A stretch of 64,000 nucleotides of DNA from Elymus sibiricus (GCA_039707655.1 CM077663.1:434513830-434577829); one strand, 5' to 3'. Counted from the stretch's first letter, positions 11,607-23,761 are shown. Notes: generated by a model not told the origin, from the sequence alone. Translations and numbers: made by a program.

Positions 11607-13561
11607 TCTTTCCCTAATAATAAAGCACGGATTGACTCCGTAGGTTCACCGTCACAATACGCTTCTTCCCGTGAGTTTACGCTTTCAGTTTGAATTTAAA
11701 ACATATACGCGAGGTGGTACTAATTAACGGCTGGCGTCTAAAATTCTGTCCGCAGCAGCCCACTTGGGCGTCACCCGCCAATGAAGCAAGCCCGGTAGAA
11801 AGTCACCTGGGCTGTGTTGGGCTTGATCTGCACAATTTTCGGTCGAGCCCGGTAGAAAGTCACCTGGGCTGTGTTGGGCTTGATCTGCACAATTTTCGGT
11901 TGACTAGCAAAAATTAATTGCTTTCTCGCACGGTGTCGAACTTGCGACCTCTCCTTCGTGCCCACAAGGCTGTAGCCAACTGTGCGAACCTTTTCTTGCG
12001 TTACAAACACGTTCGCTAACAAATTATATAGTCCCACCTCGCCCGTTTTCATCACTATTCATCAATTTATATACGTTCTTAAGTTTTCTGGAGAATCAAG
12101 AAGCTGTTTCGGGAATAGATGTGAATTTGATTGCCGAAAGAAAGAGAGGCCAAGCGGGGGAGGCTTTGCTTGATTAGTTGGCTCTACAGAGAGAGAAGGG
12201 GCGAGAGAGCGCCATGGGAGGAGGAAGGAATCGGAGAAGGGGGAGCGCGTACAAGGAGGCGGTGCCGAAGGGAGGAAGAAAACGGGAAGGAGGCAGTTGT
12301 GTGGCCCGGTGATGCACAACATGAGGAGGGGTCGGGTGATGAGCTGTGCTCTCTGTCATGGCGCTGAGCGGCGGCTCGGGCGAGCTCGGGAGGGGGAAGG
12401 TCGACGAGGTCGGCGTCCATGGTGGATAGAGGGGAGACCCGCGGAGGACGGTCGAGGCAGAGGGGCGCGGCGGAACATCTGCAGGCGGCGGGACGCTGGT
12501 CAAGGGGTCGGACGGCGAAGCTCGAGGTTGCTGCTCCATGGTTTGGTGCGGCCATGGTGTCCCGTGACGAGAGAGAGACGTAGGGAAAAGAAGACGATAA
12601 GAATATAAGCGTCTGCGGTCGAGGAGCAGGTCTGTTTCTTCGTGCGTGCCTTCGGCCTGATGGGCTTCTGGTGCTGACTAGATTGACCAGGCCTGCTCAC
12701 GGGAATTTTTTTTGCCTCAAACTGAACTCACGAAAAAAAAGAAAATTCACCTCAAAAGAAAAGGAAAAAAAGGTAAAACCAGCATAAGTTTTTCTGAGCT
12801 GCAATTTTATGTGCATGTGAAGACGTGCGGTGCTATGGTAGTTTTGTTTGTTTGTCAGACCTACTCTTATCAATAGTATTTGTTTAGGTAACTCCAGCAT
12901 ATAGATCACAATGGATTATAGTGTATGCATAAACTCAGATTTTGGTTGGTCTGTTGTACATTGCATTGCTAATTTCACCCGATTTAATTTCTAACTATTG
13001 CAACAATGCTTTGTTGTTTACTGAAGCTGAGAAGCAGTAGATAGGATGGATGTTCTGAATTTTTGCATTGAGATTCAGCCAATACCACGGTTGAGATTGC
13101 TAAGCGTGATATTGATGTATGGTGTTTCCAGAAATATCTAGGAGGCTATGAACAAATTTAGATGGTCAATGACGGGAATACATACCCTATTCCCAAACTA
13201 CGTTTGATTTATAGTTTTTTTAATCCGAGACTTTTCTCCTACATTGGTCGTGACTAAAGTAGATTTAGGTTACTTGGGTGACAAGAGAGTTAAAGGTGGT
13301 CAAGGTGCCTAGGTTTAATTGGCAAATGAGAAAGTTACAATCAATTGATTTTTTTTCTCCCTAGAAATGCATGGGCATTTAACCATATCTCTTTATGTAG
13401 ACAAATGCATGTATGATACTTTAACAAATGGACAATTAAGTTTTCAGTTAAGATGAATCTTGATAGCATCACATACATGAGTGTTCTCCCATGGCAACAC
13501 ACAGACGCACAAACATGAAAAATTCTTTTCTCCCGTTGCAACGCACGGGCATTTGTGCTAG
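11607..13561 (+). mobile_element. inner Helitron nested in the outer one
   Basis: A second TCTTTCCCTAATAATAAAG start at 11607 and a second hairpin (cccgttgcaacgcacggg) plus CTAG end at 13558-13561. It lies exactly between A11606 and T13562 of the outer element, the preferred Helitron target. GC-rich 12180-12560 is open on several frames, for example minus MDADLVDLPPPELARAAAQ, and may be a captured exon; I do not recognise it. Downstream of 12700 it is AT-rich. No helicase. Confidence 0.85.
11789..11902. repeat. 57-bp tandem repeat, two copies, in the inner Helitron
   Basis: The stretch from 'agcccggtagaaagtcacct' to 'acaattttcggt' occurs twice, offset by 57 bases, almost without change, indicating a recent local duplication. 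Confidence 0.9.
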
Positions 13562-13685
13562 TAATAATAATAAAGTGGCTATTGCTTCCGTCGGGTTCAC
13601 CGTCATGCTATTTTTATAAAAAAGACCCTGCTATTTTACGTAATAAACCCGCAGTCACTTTTAGTGGAAAACTAAAAAAACGTTT

Positions 13686-14240
13686 CGTGCTCGCTCGACA
13701 GCGTTGTTTCCTGACAGAGGATGCGGCGGGCCATGCGGGGGAGGGAGCTCGGGAGGAGAGAAAAAAGGGCACAAGGGGCGGCGGCGCTGGTGTAGGTTCG
13801 CCGAGGCGAGCTGGTGACGGGGAGGAGAGGAAAGGAAGGCACAGGGGGGGATGCGCCGGTGCTCCTCCAACGAGGCAAGCTGTGGTGGCGGGGTTGGGCG
13901 CTCAACAGGCGGACGTGGCTCGCTCCACGGCGTCGTTCCTTGACGGGGGGAACAGGAGGTGACGGGCCACGCGGGAGCAAAGGAACAGGGGCGGTGGTGC
14001 TGGTGCTCCTCCAGCGAGGTGCGAGCTGGGGGCGGGGGGAAGGAGACGAAAGGAAGGCAAGGGGGAGCGGAGGCGCCGTGTGCTGCTCCGGCGAGGCGAG
14101 CTTGGCGGCGGAGTTGGGCGCTCACGCTCAGGCGCACGCGAGCTTCCGTCGGTTTCATTGGACTGCGCCCGTTCCACAAGCGGACGGCGTCGAAATTATG
14201 GCGCATGCTCGCAGCGCCGGTGTGTGGCCTCAGTGACGTT
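13686..14240. repeat. degenerate GC-rich repeats in the outer Helitron
   Basis: Blocks such as 'gctcgctcgacagcgttgtttcctgac' (13688) and 'gctcgctccacggcgtcgttccttgac' (13918), and repeated 'gctcctccaacgaggcaagct'-type phrases, show an irregular array with a period near 230 and 130 bp. Long frames on both strands here reflect composition; none is a convincing gene. Confidence 0.5.
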
Positions 14241-15807
14241 CGTGTTGTGCTCCCGCCAGACGGTTGTGCGTGCGTGACGTGGATCCGTTGATATGCGCCG
14301 GCCGGATGTGCATCTGTGTTCTTGTGTGTGGCGTTCCGTATGCAGATGAAGCGGGCAGTTGTAGTTAGAGCAAGCTGATGGGGCTGGTGCCAGAGGAGGA
14401 TCAAGATAAGTACAAATTAGGATATTTTCCTTGATTTATTTTGGTCTGCATTAGTAACGCAGCGGCATTAGGATTTGTGGTGCAGGAGCTTCAAAACAAC
14501 AAGGCGTTAGGATTCACGACAACACATTCGTCTATTGTGATTTCCTCCACTAATCTGAAATTACTTGGCCCCAAAAATCTAATCCTCTTGGGAGAATCAG
14601 AATATTTATGACTATGGTATATGGACGTTGACAAATTTGATTGCAGTGAGGACGAGCAAAGAAATGCCTCGTTGCTCTTGGATTCGGGGCACTACCAAAT
14701 TTCAGTCAGAAGAACGCGATTAGGCAGGAAAATTCCTGCAACATTAGATATGAGAAAGTTTGGTGTTGACCAGTGCCGCCGCCACTTTGCCCTGTCCCTT
14801 CGTACCATCCTCGGCTACCTTGCTTCTCGCTGACGTGCGATCACTTTATACCAACCCTATCGGAGAAGATTGTGACAGACTGGGCGGACAAAGGACTATT
14901 GCACAACTAATTTCAGTTTCATGTCGCGGACGCTTGGAACTTATGAATTTATTATGTTCAATGCCCTCGAGCAAATAACTATGCATACGGTTACAGGTGA
15001 AAACGTTACCATTTATATAGTAGTTCGTGTGAATTTGACAAAAGATGGTTGATCTTTTTACAAAATATAGTAGTTCGCCACCACTTTGCTCTGCCCCTCC
15101 GCATCGGCATTCGGTCGAACACCTGGTGGCGAGCTCCCGCGTCGCCTCAACCCGCCCCCGTGCCCGCGAGCTCGCCTGCACGCTGCAGCTCGGCCGCACT
15201 CCTGCCATTTTCTCGCTCCTCAAATAAAGGATTTTTCACAAAAATGTTCAACTTTTTTTAAGACAATAGGTATTGTTACCTACCGAGACAAGGGACACTC
15301 TCAACAGATCCTCCACGCGCTGGGCATACCATTTTCACCACAGTCTGTGAATTTGACAAAAGTATGACCTTACGGGTTAGATTTTGTAGAAATTTTGAAA
15401 ATTGCTAGACGGATTTGTTAAACTGTAGATGAGATGTGCTTTGAAGTTTATGATTTTCATAATAGTCAGTGAACAAATAGTGTCGCGCGCGTCGGATGGT
15501 GTTGCCTCGGTTATGCACAAAGTGTCCATTCCGATGAAAGTCGCGCCCAGGAGGGCGCCGATGTTCGTTAGCCACCTCGCGTCAAATTAAACTCATCACC
15601 TTGGGATTGACCACATTTGAATTCATTGTGATTAGATGGGTAACATGCTCATCGTCGGCAAGGGCCGGAAGAAGGATAAGCGGCAAATGGGCATCGTGTT
15701 GAAATAAATGATGTGGAATGTATGTGTCGGGGGAGGGGGTCTGCAGCCATGCTCATTGGTTTGTGATATTTTTTTCTCCCGTTGCAACGCACGGGCATGT
15801 TTGCTAG

Positions 15808-16671
15808 TGAATATCTAGTCATATGAGATATGAATGACTGAACCAAGTCAATGTACAGTAGTATGCAAACTGTTATCCCAACAATGTTGAATATTGATGG
15901 TGCTCTGTTTTGATGCACTTGAAAGTGTCATTATCTCATTTGTTATTTGAAACGGTTGTCTCTTTTTTGTAGTACGTATTATAATTATATGTTAGCGCCG
16001 GCTTCTCTAGTTGTTGTATCTTGTACTATGTACAAACATGGATGTTCATTTAGTGAAATCTGCATGCATGGTGTTCCACTGATGGCCCCAAAGAATATGT
16101 GCTTGCTTCTCATGATGTTCAAGTAGACTGAGTACCGGAATTATAATTTTTCTACGAAATAGAACAACACATCTCTCATGTCATGACATGTTTTTAGTTA
16201 GGACTTGGCAAATGTCATGTGATGTAGTGTGTCCATGGCCAATGTGCCCTGTCTTGAATCCAGGTTGCTGCCTGGCTGAATCAATTTCTGAAAATCCTAA
16301 GATCTTACTGTCCATAACATAATTAACTTGTGCGGATGATGGTATGCTCTCACTCTCTGCATCATCGCCTTCCTGATTCGATGGCTGGCGATCAGGCTGA
16401 TCATCTTACACATGTCACTCTACTTGGTTGATGGGCTCTGCACTTGAAAATTGCCTGCAAACTGTAATCTGAAGGAGGCAAGACAAGTCATCCATGTCGA
16501 ATCCATCTACTGGGTTGCTGGATTCTTTTCTTCAGCATCGTCGATGACGACGACAAACGACATTGGTAGCACAGGATCCTGTCTCTTGTGGACGTGATTC
16601 AGTGATTGCAGCACCACACCCAGAGGCCACAGAACGCACGCTCGCCCTGCAAATACATACTGTATGTATTC
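15808..16671. other. F-box 3' flank, non-coding, homologous to the inverted copy
   Basis: No gene is seen. The sequence matches 31976-33070 in reverse complement (for example 'atgttagcgccggcttctctagttgttgtatcttgta'), showing that the F-box duplication extends well beyond the coding part. The other copy carries about 350 extra bases around 32200-32545. Confidence 0.75.
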
Positions 16672-16950
16672 AGTAAGCGTCCAGTTTTTTGCCCACTGGA
16701 AAAATACAGTTGTACAGTCTTCAGTTATAGCTCGAGGAACGTCGGCCGGCCACCACCCCTGGCGCAGTGGCCGCCGGCCGCCGTGGCCCCCGGTTTTTTG
16801 GGGAACGTCTCACGGTCCTACTCGCACGCTCTTATGAATCACATTCTGAAGACAGTGTTGACCGGAAGTTGACGCTAAACGGTTCAGTCGTTCAACGGCC
16901 CGGATGCTGTCGGACAAAAGATGAAGATTTGCGGCTTTAATTCAAACCGT
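16672..16950 (+). repeat. interspersed repeat, member 1 of 4
   Basis: Starts cagtaagcgtccagttttttgc and ends near 'gatgaagatttgcggcttt...ttcaaaccg'. Related copies lie at 31893-31975 (minus, partial), 35876-36004 (3' part) and 58072-58345. The shared order of two conserved blocks ('ttcagtaagcgtccagtttttt' and 'cggatgc...ctcggacaaa...gaag') implies a single dispersed family of about 280 bp, class unknown. Confidence 0.6.
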
Positions 16951-16964
16951 CGGCCTTTTTATTA

Positions 16965-17230
16965 TCTATACCTACTAATAAAAGAAATAGGTATTTTTAG
17001 TCCTAATTTTACGATAAACACCATAATATTTTCTTGAGTAAAACCCGCAATCCAAATCAATTCCGTGAGCGGACGCGTCCAGCCCGGACTGGAGAGAGGA
17101 GATAAAAAAATCATACGCGGGCACTTGGATTCGAACTCACTACCACGGGTCGGTTGTTGTTGTCCAAAACCAACCGAGCTAGCTAGCTTATCGTGCGTAA
17201 AAAGGGATGACCTTTTTTTGTAAAAGCAGA
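16965..17230 (+). mobile_element. 5' end of a third Helitron
   Basis: TCTATACCTACTAATAAAAG follows an A, the common 5' terminus of grass Helitrons. It is followed by 'ggattcgaactcactaccacggg...aaccgagctagct', a tRNA-like stretch often seen inside these elements. The 3' end may be the degenerate hairpin and CTAG at 22028-22057, which would make a 5.1-kb unit with other insertions inside; that pairing is inference. Confidence 0.5.
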
Positions 17231-17318
17231 CGATGAGTTTAGACACCATCGTCCCGACAGTATTTTCATGCTTGGATGTCTCGATCTGTTCTTTTTTAAA
17301 GGGAAACGCTTCCCATCA

Positions 17319-17634
17319 GGCCCTGTACAACGGCCGGTGCTTAAACGGGTGCTTAGGGAAAAAACCCGGTTTTTATTCCTATGAATGGCTTACACCGGTG
17401 CTTAGAAAGGGTGGCAGAAGCAAAGTTTTGCTTCCGGTGCCCGCCGGTGCTTGGAGAAATAACTGCTCTTTCCAGTCACAATGCCTCGAGTCAGTGCCTC
17501 CATCGGCAGGAAAAAAAAGAAAGAAAAGGAGCCCAGCTAGCACCGTACGAAGCACTTTGCATTGCGGAGCAAAGAAATTTGGAAGGCGCGACCCAGCTAG
17601 CACCGGCATACTGGCACCTGCGTTGTACAAGGCC
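17319..17634. mobile_element. Tourist-like MITE
   Basis: Inverted ends GGCCCTGTACAACG and CGTTGTACAAGGCC are flanked by the 3-bp target duplication tca (17316-17318, 17635-17637). It is related to the MITEs at 25693-25874 and 49288-49468, which have the same termini and the same tca target. Confidence 0.8.
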
Positions 17635-17699
17635 TCAGTAGTCTGGAAGGATCCTTTCGCCAGACCACTCGCGCGACGTCGATGCTTTTCCATCTCACG

Positions 17700-18175
17700 G
17701 CTGAGATTCTGCACAATTATAGTTGCCTAACCCAAAAAAGTGCCTATTTTCTTGCCACGTCCCCCTATAATCCCTCGTCAGTTTCTATTCCCCGAATTAA
17801 TTTCTTCTTCCCGACCCAGCTGAATCTCGTTCCCATCTCCTGCCTGCCCCTGGCGCCGATGAACTCCAAGCTCGGGATGCCCGCGCCGCCCTGGCTCCCC
17901 CAACCCAGAACAAGCCCTTCTCCGACGTGGCCTTCAGATCCATCTTTCCACGATCTCGGACTGTTGTTGTGCCCACCATTATCCATGACGGCGCACGAGC
18001 AAGATTGCAACCCCCCTCGCCTCCCCATCCTCCCACCATGTTCGGGTCTCGCAACCTGTAATCCACCTTGCCAAATTGCCGTCTCGGTTGGGAAACGAAT
18101 CAACCACGCATGGACCATCCTCATCTACATAGGTATCGAATCCTCTCATGATCTCACCTGGGCTAGTTGATTCCT
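17700..18175 (+). other. possible captured 5' gene fragment
   Basis: A moderately GC-rich block with a leader-like, pyrimidine-rich start, an ATG (17861, MNSKLGMPAPPWLPQ) and, after a proline-rich frame to about 18130, a good splice-donor look-alike (cataggtatcg). It resembles the first exon of a host gene carried in a Helitron. No family is recognised and no second exon is seen. Confidence 0.3.
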
Positions 18176-19301
18176 AATTTTTATGTTGCGAGTATTGTTT
18201 TGACATCTCTGTGTCACTGTGTGCGTACCTTTTTCTTGTGCGATTTGATTATGTCCTGTGTATAGTTTATCACCAAATCAGAGACGAATATCTGTGAATT
18301 TTGTATCATCCTGACACAAATATGTTTCTCTATTTTGGCAGCAATACCAAGTTTGTATAATATCTCAACATATCAATGCTTCAACGTAATACCACTTACG
18401 CATCCAGCACACTTGTTTCATGTTTCTTAACTATTTGTGCTTCTCTATTACAATAGATATGCTTCTTTTGTTTAGGGAGTATGCTTCATTTGGTCCATAT
18501 GATCCAGTTAAGATATGCTTCATTTGGTCCATTTGTTTGTTGGTCTGCGTATTTTTGCTTTCATGTATTACTCATATATTTTTCATAATTTCGAATGTAC
18601 TAAACTTTATATGTTTTCAGTTCACAGGAAATAAAGAAGTAGACCCAAACAGAATGTATGCGGAAGCAAACAATGCATGCACTAGCAAGTGTGACGACAC
18701 TTGGGTCTGACACCACAATGAAGAAGACCACACCATAGATGAAACGAAGAAAGTCTATAGTCTATAGGAAACATACACATGAACTTCAAAGGCATTGTAC
18801 CAATATCGCCTTGAAGGAAGCAAATTTGTAGCAGATTAAGATGGTGTATGAACGGACGAAGCATGGAAACATACTTATGTTCGGTTAGAAACAAATTAGT
18901 TTTACGATGGAAACACTTTTGTAGTGTATGGAAGCAAAGTTTTCTTGTGTTGCAAACATAATAAGAAAGATACCTGGACTCAGAATTCTTTGATGCACAT
19001 TTCTGTTACATGGAAGCGAAGTTTTTGGACCTAATTTTTTGGTAGGTCTAACCAAAATTTTAATTGCCATGGAGGCAAATTTTCTCGCTAGTGGATGCAA
19101 TTTTTATTGCATTGGAAACAAAATAAATGTTATTCCAGATATATGTTTCACAAGATCAAAGAAAAATTTGTGTGCATTAATTAGAAGCAAATTTTACTGG
19201 CATATGAAAAAATGTTGAATAAAGTTTCCAAATAAAGAAGCATGAACTTTTACTAGTATCAGGTGAGAAATTCTGGACGATGGAAGCAGTAGCATGAAGG
19301 G
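18176..19301. other. AT-rich tract with degenerate 'ggaagcaaattt' repeats
   Basis: No gene seen. From 18837 to 19290 the motif atggaagcaaagtttt and variants recur every 40-70 bases; it resumes at 20634-20680 ('tctggaagcacg', 'gaaggaagcaaaa'). This suggests one array split by the segment 19302-20630. Confidence 0.45.
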
Positions 19302-20633
19302 TTTTTTTTTTTCGAAACGGAGGCAAAGATTGCCTCATCTATTAAATAAGCAGAAGAGAATTGCCCAGTTAATTATGGAAAACCGGGCGAAAACCCTTAC
19401 AACCGCTGAGCGGCACACATAGGAAAGCCCACGCACACCACTCCAAAGAGGGCCCCGGCGAGACAGCACGCAGGCGTCATCGTCATCACTCCTCCCCTAG
19501 AGGCGTCATCGCCATCCCTACACTCTGAGCAAGCGACTCCGACTCCGCCCTTGGCGGTCGTCGACCCAACCCTCACTGTAGCGGACACGTGAAGCTGCAT
19601 GAAGATCTGTGCCAAAAGCTCAGCCACCTGCGACCAGACGACGCAACCCCGACCCTGACGGAGAACTCTGAAGGACAAAACCAGGCACGGCTGGCGCCAC
19701 GGGAAATCGCCGAACGGGCTACCTGCAGCCAGTCATCGTATACCGGAGGGCCCCGCCGTCGCAGCTTCGACTCCATAGCAACAAACAGACCGAGGCAAAA
19801 CCGTGGACACGCCGAAGAAGAGCCGACTACCGCAACCATTGCCGCGTCGCCGACATCGCTCCCACCATCATCGATGCCACAGAAGTCTGGACGCCACACC
19901 CGCCACCAACCACCCTCCACCGGTCCCGCTCGCCGACGCCAAGCTCCCAAGACGAAGCCCCCAAGAGGGAATACGACACCAAGGCGCCGCCATCGTCCGA
20001 TCACAGATCAAGGTTTCCCCCGGAGAGGCCAAAATGGCCAGATCCGCACGGGAGGGGTGGGAGAACAAGCAACGATGCCTCCATGAAGGTCAACGACGGC
20101 CACAGCCGTCGCCATCGCTGGTCACGGCACGAGGCCTAGACATGGTTTTCACCAAGCTCCACACCACCTCAGCCGCACATCATCCCGCATTGGCCTCGGC
20201 GAGCCCACCAACATCACCACAGCCCCTTGCGACCGAAGCCGCCGCTCCCCGCCGCCCCGAGCAACACCAGCACCAAAACTGGACAACGGACTCCCAGATC
20301 CGCCGTCGCCCAGCCCCGCAGCCTCCGCCACGCCCACACGCGGCCGCGCTGCGCACCACCCGCCGAGAGCCCGACGGCGCCGCGCCGAGCCCCGCACCTC
20401 CACCCAGCACGGCCCCTTGCGCGTCCTGCTTCTTCTCTGCGCCGCCCAGACCCTCCGCGCGCCCGCGACGAGCACCACACCAGATCTGCCAAGAGCACCA
20501 CCCTGGCACCCACGAGACGGCAGATCCGGTCGGCACACGCAGCCGATGCGCCCCTCGCGGCCGAACCGCTGCCCGCACCAAGCCTGTGCGCGCCCACGCC
20601 TCGCCGCCCCCTGCAGCCTGCGTTTTAAAAGTA
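19302..20633 (-). mobile_element. poly(T)-started retroposon, minus orientation
   Basis: Opens with T(11) followed by cgaaacggaggcaaagattg, which in reverse complement is a 3' end of the type '...ttgcctccgtttcg' plus poly(A), common in Triticeae non-LTR retroposons. The body (19400-20630) is strikingly GC-rich, with open frames on both strands up to 304 codons, Pro/Arg-rich and without a recognisable domain, so I call none of them genes. No clear target duplication was found. Confidence 0.45.
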
Positions 20634-21060
20634 CGTCTGGAAGCACGTAATAAGAGCAATCTGTTACGAAGGAAGCAAAAAAAAAAAGGAACCACCAATG
20701 GGCCCATGCACACGTAGCAGCAAGTTTAGGATGCACCAACCCATTAACTCTTGAATCCAGAAATCCCGCTTCATTGCAGTAATGATGCGCCGGAGCTACC
20801 AGCTGATCTGACGACCAGCGTGCACTTGATCGGATGGCTTTGGACTGGTCTGATGGGAAGCCAAGCATCAGTAGTCTGATGCTTAGTGGTTCCCTTTTTT
20901 AAATCATCTGTTTTCCTTTTTGAGCCAACCAAGCGTTCCGGTGTTCTAATGTGGGCCAACAAACAGGTTTGGTCTATCGATTCTACGAACATGATTGTTT
21001 TTTCTGAATTAAATGGAGAATCCAGGCAATTGAACAAAGCAAGCAAGTTAAAATTAGCGT

Positions 21061-21607
21061 AATATAAAACCTATTAGTGCAAAAGCCCCATGAAGAGCTG
21101 CAAAAGTATATATGGCTCTCATCCTAGGTTTAACCCCTCCAAGGTCTGGTCCGCTCATGCCGAACCCAAGTGCAAATTCTTCGCCTGGCTGGCCTTCCAT
21201 GGGAGGATTTTGACTGCGGACAGGTTGGCATTGCGTGGCTGGCCGCATGACCCCAGATGCCAGCTCTGCCTTCAGGAGCCAGAAACTGCAAGCCATCTCT
21301 GCAAGGACTGCCCCTTTGCAGTCGCGGTATGGAACCAAGTGAACACATGGACGAACGAGGGCTTGCCGATATCGGGGTTCCTACCTGAGCCCGGAAGCGT
21401 GTCAGATTGGTGGGATACCTTGCTTGCAAACCAATCAAAGCAGGTACGTCGGCGACGCAGCGGGAGGATCATCTACACCTTATGGTCAGTATGGAAGGAG
21501 CGAAACAGGTGAGTTTTCACCGGTATTCGTTTGACGCATACGGAGGTTGCCATGCTGGCCTTGGAGGCAATTAAACAACGCGAATTGGCTAATTTAGTTT
21601 TGGGTTA
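21061..21607 (+). pseudogene. LINE 3' end: zinc-binding domain after reverse transcriptase (zf-RVT)
   Basis: The frame reads VWSAHAEPKCKFFAWLAFHGR, then LTADRLALRGWPHDPRCQLC, then ETASHLCKDCPFA. This is the zf-RVT signature (W...PKCKFFAWL, C-x2-C, H-L-x2-C) that follows the RT of plant L1-type LINEs. One TGA (21510-21512) interrupts it; the same frame then continues (THTEVAMLALEAIKQ) to a TAG at about 21607. No RT lies upstream, so it is a 5'-truncated copy. Confidence 0.8.
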
Positions 21608-22392
21608 GTACCGTGTTCTGATGGTTTATGCCGCGTTCCCTAAAAACGTGCGTCCCTCTGTGCATCGCGTTTCTCGCTTTCCTTCTATAAAGAAAAGGCA
21701 GTGCTCCTGCCGGTTCCTAAAAAAAAACTTGAATCAAGATTTTTCTATGTCTTCATGTCATAGGAGTCGCAGTTTTCAGATTATCTACACACCTCACACA
21801 ATTAACATTATGTTGCTAAAATCAAGAAAACGTGACATCTTTTTAAGTCTTCACAAGGTTTTCCTTCATTTTTTAATCTAGATATTTATAGTTTTACTTT
21901 TCGGTAAACAACTTTACTTTCACAATGTTTCTAAGGATGAGAATAATCTTATTTGTGATGCTTGTTGCATGAGTTGGATACAAAAGGCGACACATAGTGG
22001 CAGAAGGTGTGGGTTTCGTGTTTTTTTCGTCCGTCGCAACGCACAGACATTTTCTAGGGCGTATAATGTTATCTTTTTCCCGTTGCAACTGCTACATAGT
22101 GTATTACCAGAGTGAGTTAACTGAACTGTTAAAAAAAAAGAGTGAGTTAACTAAAAGTAAACAAAGTTCCTTAAGAAAAACTATCTGTAAACAAATCCTC
22201 GATTGTGCTCTACTATCACACCATATATGTTGCCAATTGACGTCAATAAGAAGTAAGAAGTTGTTTGCACACGAACACGTCACCGTGTATTCTCAAAGCC
22301 GGGGATGATGCACCGCAGCCCATGTCGAAGGAGCCTCGCCGGAAGCGCTATTCAGAGTAGCCCTTACAGAAAAAATAGACGACTTAACTTTA
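21608..22392. other. AT-rich spacer with Helitron-like 3' ends
   Basis: No gene. At 22028-22057 'cgtccgtcgcaacgcacagacattttCTAG' is a degenerate Helitron 3' terminus; another 'cccgttgcaac' half-hairpin follows at 22079. Two short direct copies of 'agagtgagttaact' sit at 22110 and 22140. Confidence 0.4.
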
Positions 22393-23761
22393 TTTATATA
22401 TACGCTGCCCAGAAGCATCACAATATTTCTTCAATAAAGCCTCGACTCTGTGTGTCATCTCCAGGGTAGCACTGAAGAAAAACAAACTATCATCTGAAAA
22501 TACAAGGTGTGATTCACTTGCGGAGCACTATGGGCCACCTTTATACCGTGTATCCTCTTATCCGGAATCGAAGATTTCAGCATGTATGAAAGGCCCTCGA
22601 CAGCCAGTAAAAATAAATAAGTGGAGATAGGATTCCCTTGACTAACTCCAGGAGTAAGCCTGAATTCCTCAAATTTACCCCTGTTAAACATAACCGAGAA
22701 AGAAACATATGTGACACACCTCATAATAGAATTTGTAAATCTCGGACTGATCTTCAGTTTCAGCATGACAGTCTTGAGGTACGGCCATTCAAACCTATCA
22801 TATGCCTTAATCATGTTAAGTTTTAGAGCACAAAACATGTTTACCTTGAGCTTCTTCGTTTTCATATAATGGAGATACTTGTTAGCGGAAATAAAATTGT
22901 CCGTGATAAGACGGCCTGGCACTCATGCTGATTGCTCTTCAGAAATGACTTCAGAGAGAATAAGTTTAAGCCGGTTTGCTAGCACCTTAGATGCAATCTT
23001 GAAGAGCTTAGGTTAATCGATCGAAACTGCCCTAAATTTTTTGGACTTGTCTCCTCTACGGAATCATCACCACTCAGAACATGCAACACCATATAAATCA
23101 CCCGATCTCCGCACAAATCCCAATTCCCCTGGAAGAAGTGGGCGGGGAAACCATTGGGCCCATGAGCTTTTGTAGGGAACATTTGAAACAATGTTGTTTT
23201 GATCTCATCTTTGCTAGATGGTGCATTAAGCTTGCTATTCAAGAATCCATCGACCTTGACCGTATGTGTGAGATGACTTCTTCCATCCCAATAGTACTCT
23301 CCGAGGTATAGAGATTTTCATAGAAATTAGCGGCCATACTAGCCAAGTCGGCAGCATCAGTACATAAAGAGCCACCCCCTCTCTCCAGAGCCAGCGGCGT
23401 AGCAAGGATTGTGCAAAGCCCCCAAACACTAGCTACACTGCTACATAGTGTTCAAATCGCTACAGTAAACAAAGTGAGATTCATGGCCTGGGTGCCTTGG
23501 GCTTGTCTACGCCCCTGTCAAGAGCTACTATTCTGTTTGTTGCCTTGCGAGCCCTAGCCTCTTCCGGTGGAAAATTTTAGAGTTGCTATCTCCCTCAAAG
23601 AGACACTGAAACGAGATCTATATATGACGCCACATGATTTCCTCCCTAAGGCATTTTGTTAGTCTAGACTCCACCTACTTTTCCTCGTCACCAGGCCCGA
23701 TTCGGGATGGCACCAAACCCAGATCCTCCAATCTTCTCATTAAGACCCTTAGCTCGGCCCT
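22393..23761 (-). pseudogene. LINE reverse transcriptase fragment (copy A)
   Basis: Minus-strand pieces: KIFHRKRLGLARQQTE (23520-23580 area), NAPSSKDEIKTTLFQMFPTKAHGP..GFPAHFFQ (23000-23242), VPGRLITDNFISANKYLHYMK, ALKLNMIKAYDRFEWPYL and LTPGVSQGNPISTYLFLL (22455-22922). These are RT motifs of plant L1-type LINEs. A stop precedes VPGRLITDN (TGA, where copy B has TTA), and a frameshift comes just before the FSDDS active-site box (about 22490), so it is inactive. It is truncated at both ends; the TIR element carrying the AP2 fragment abuts it at 23762. Confidence 0.88.

Larger units (their letters stand above)
11596..15807 (+). mobile_element. outer Helitron (split by a nested Helitron)
   Basis: Begins TCTTTCCCTAA after an A and ends with hairpin cccgttgcaacgcacggg followed by CTAG (15804-15807) before a T. 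These are the hallmarks of a Helitron: 5' TC, 3' hairpin plus CTRR, A|T target, no target duplication. The empty site is readable in the inverted F-box copy around 33072-33090 (revcomp ...caatcggtta|tgaatgtctag). The element's own sequence is 11596-11606 plus 13562-15807. No Rep/helicase was found, so it is non-autonomous. Confidence 0.88.

Noticed and set aside
13661..14404. 247-codon minus-strand Pro-rich frame
   Set aside because: Repeated GC-rich cargo of a Helitron; the frame crosses repeat units and has no recognisable domain.
17100..17190. tRNA-like stretch 'ggattcgaactcactaccacggg'
   Set aside because: It has a T-loop-like box but no full cloverleaf could be drawn; similar phrases occur at the same relative place in the other Helitron (11937-11995), so it is an element feature rather than a tRNA gene.
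19803..20868. 304-codon plus and 239-codon minus frames
   Set aside because: The GC-rich retroposon body is open in several frames at once, with no domain and no splice or promoter context.
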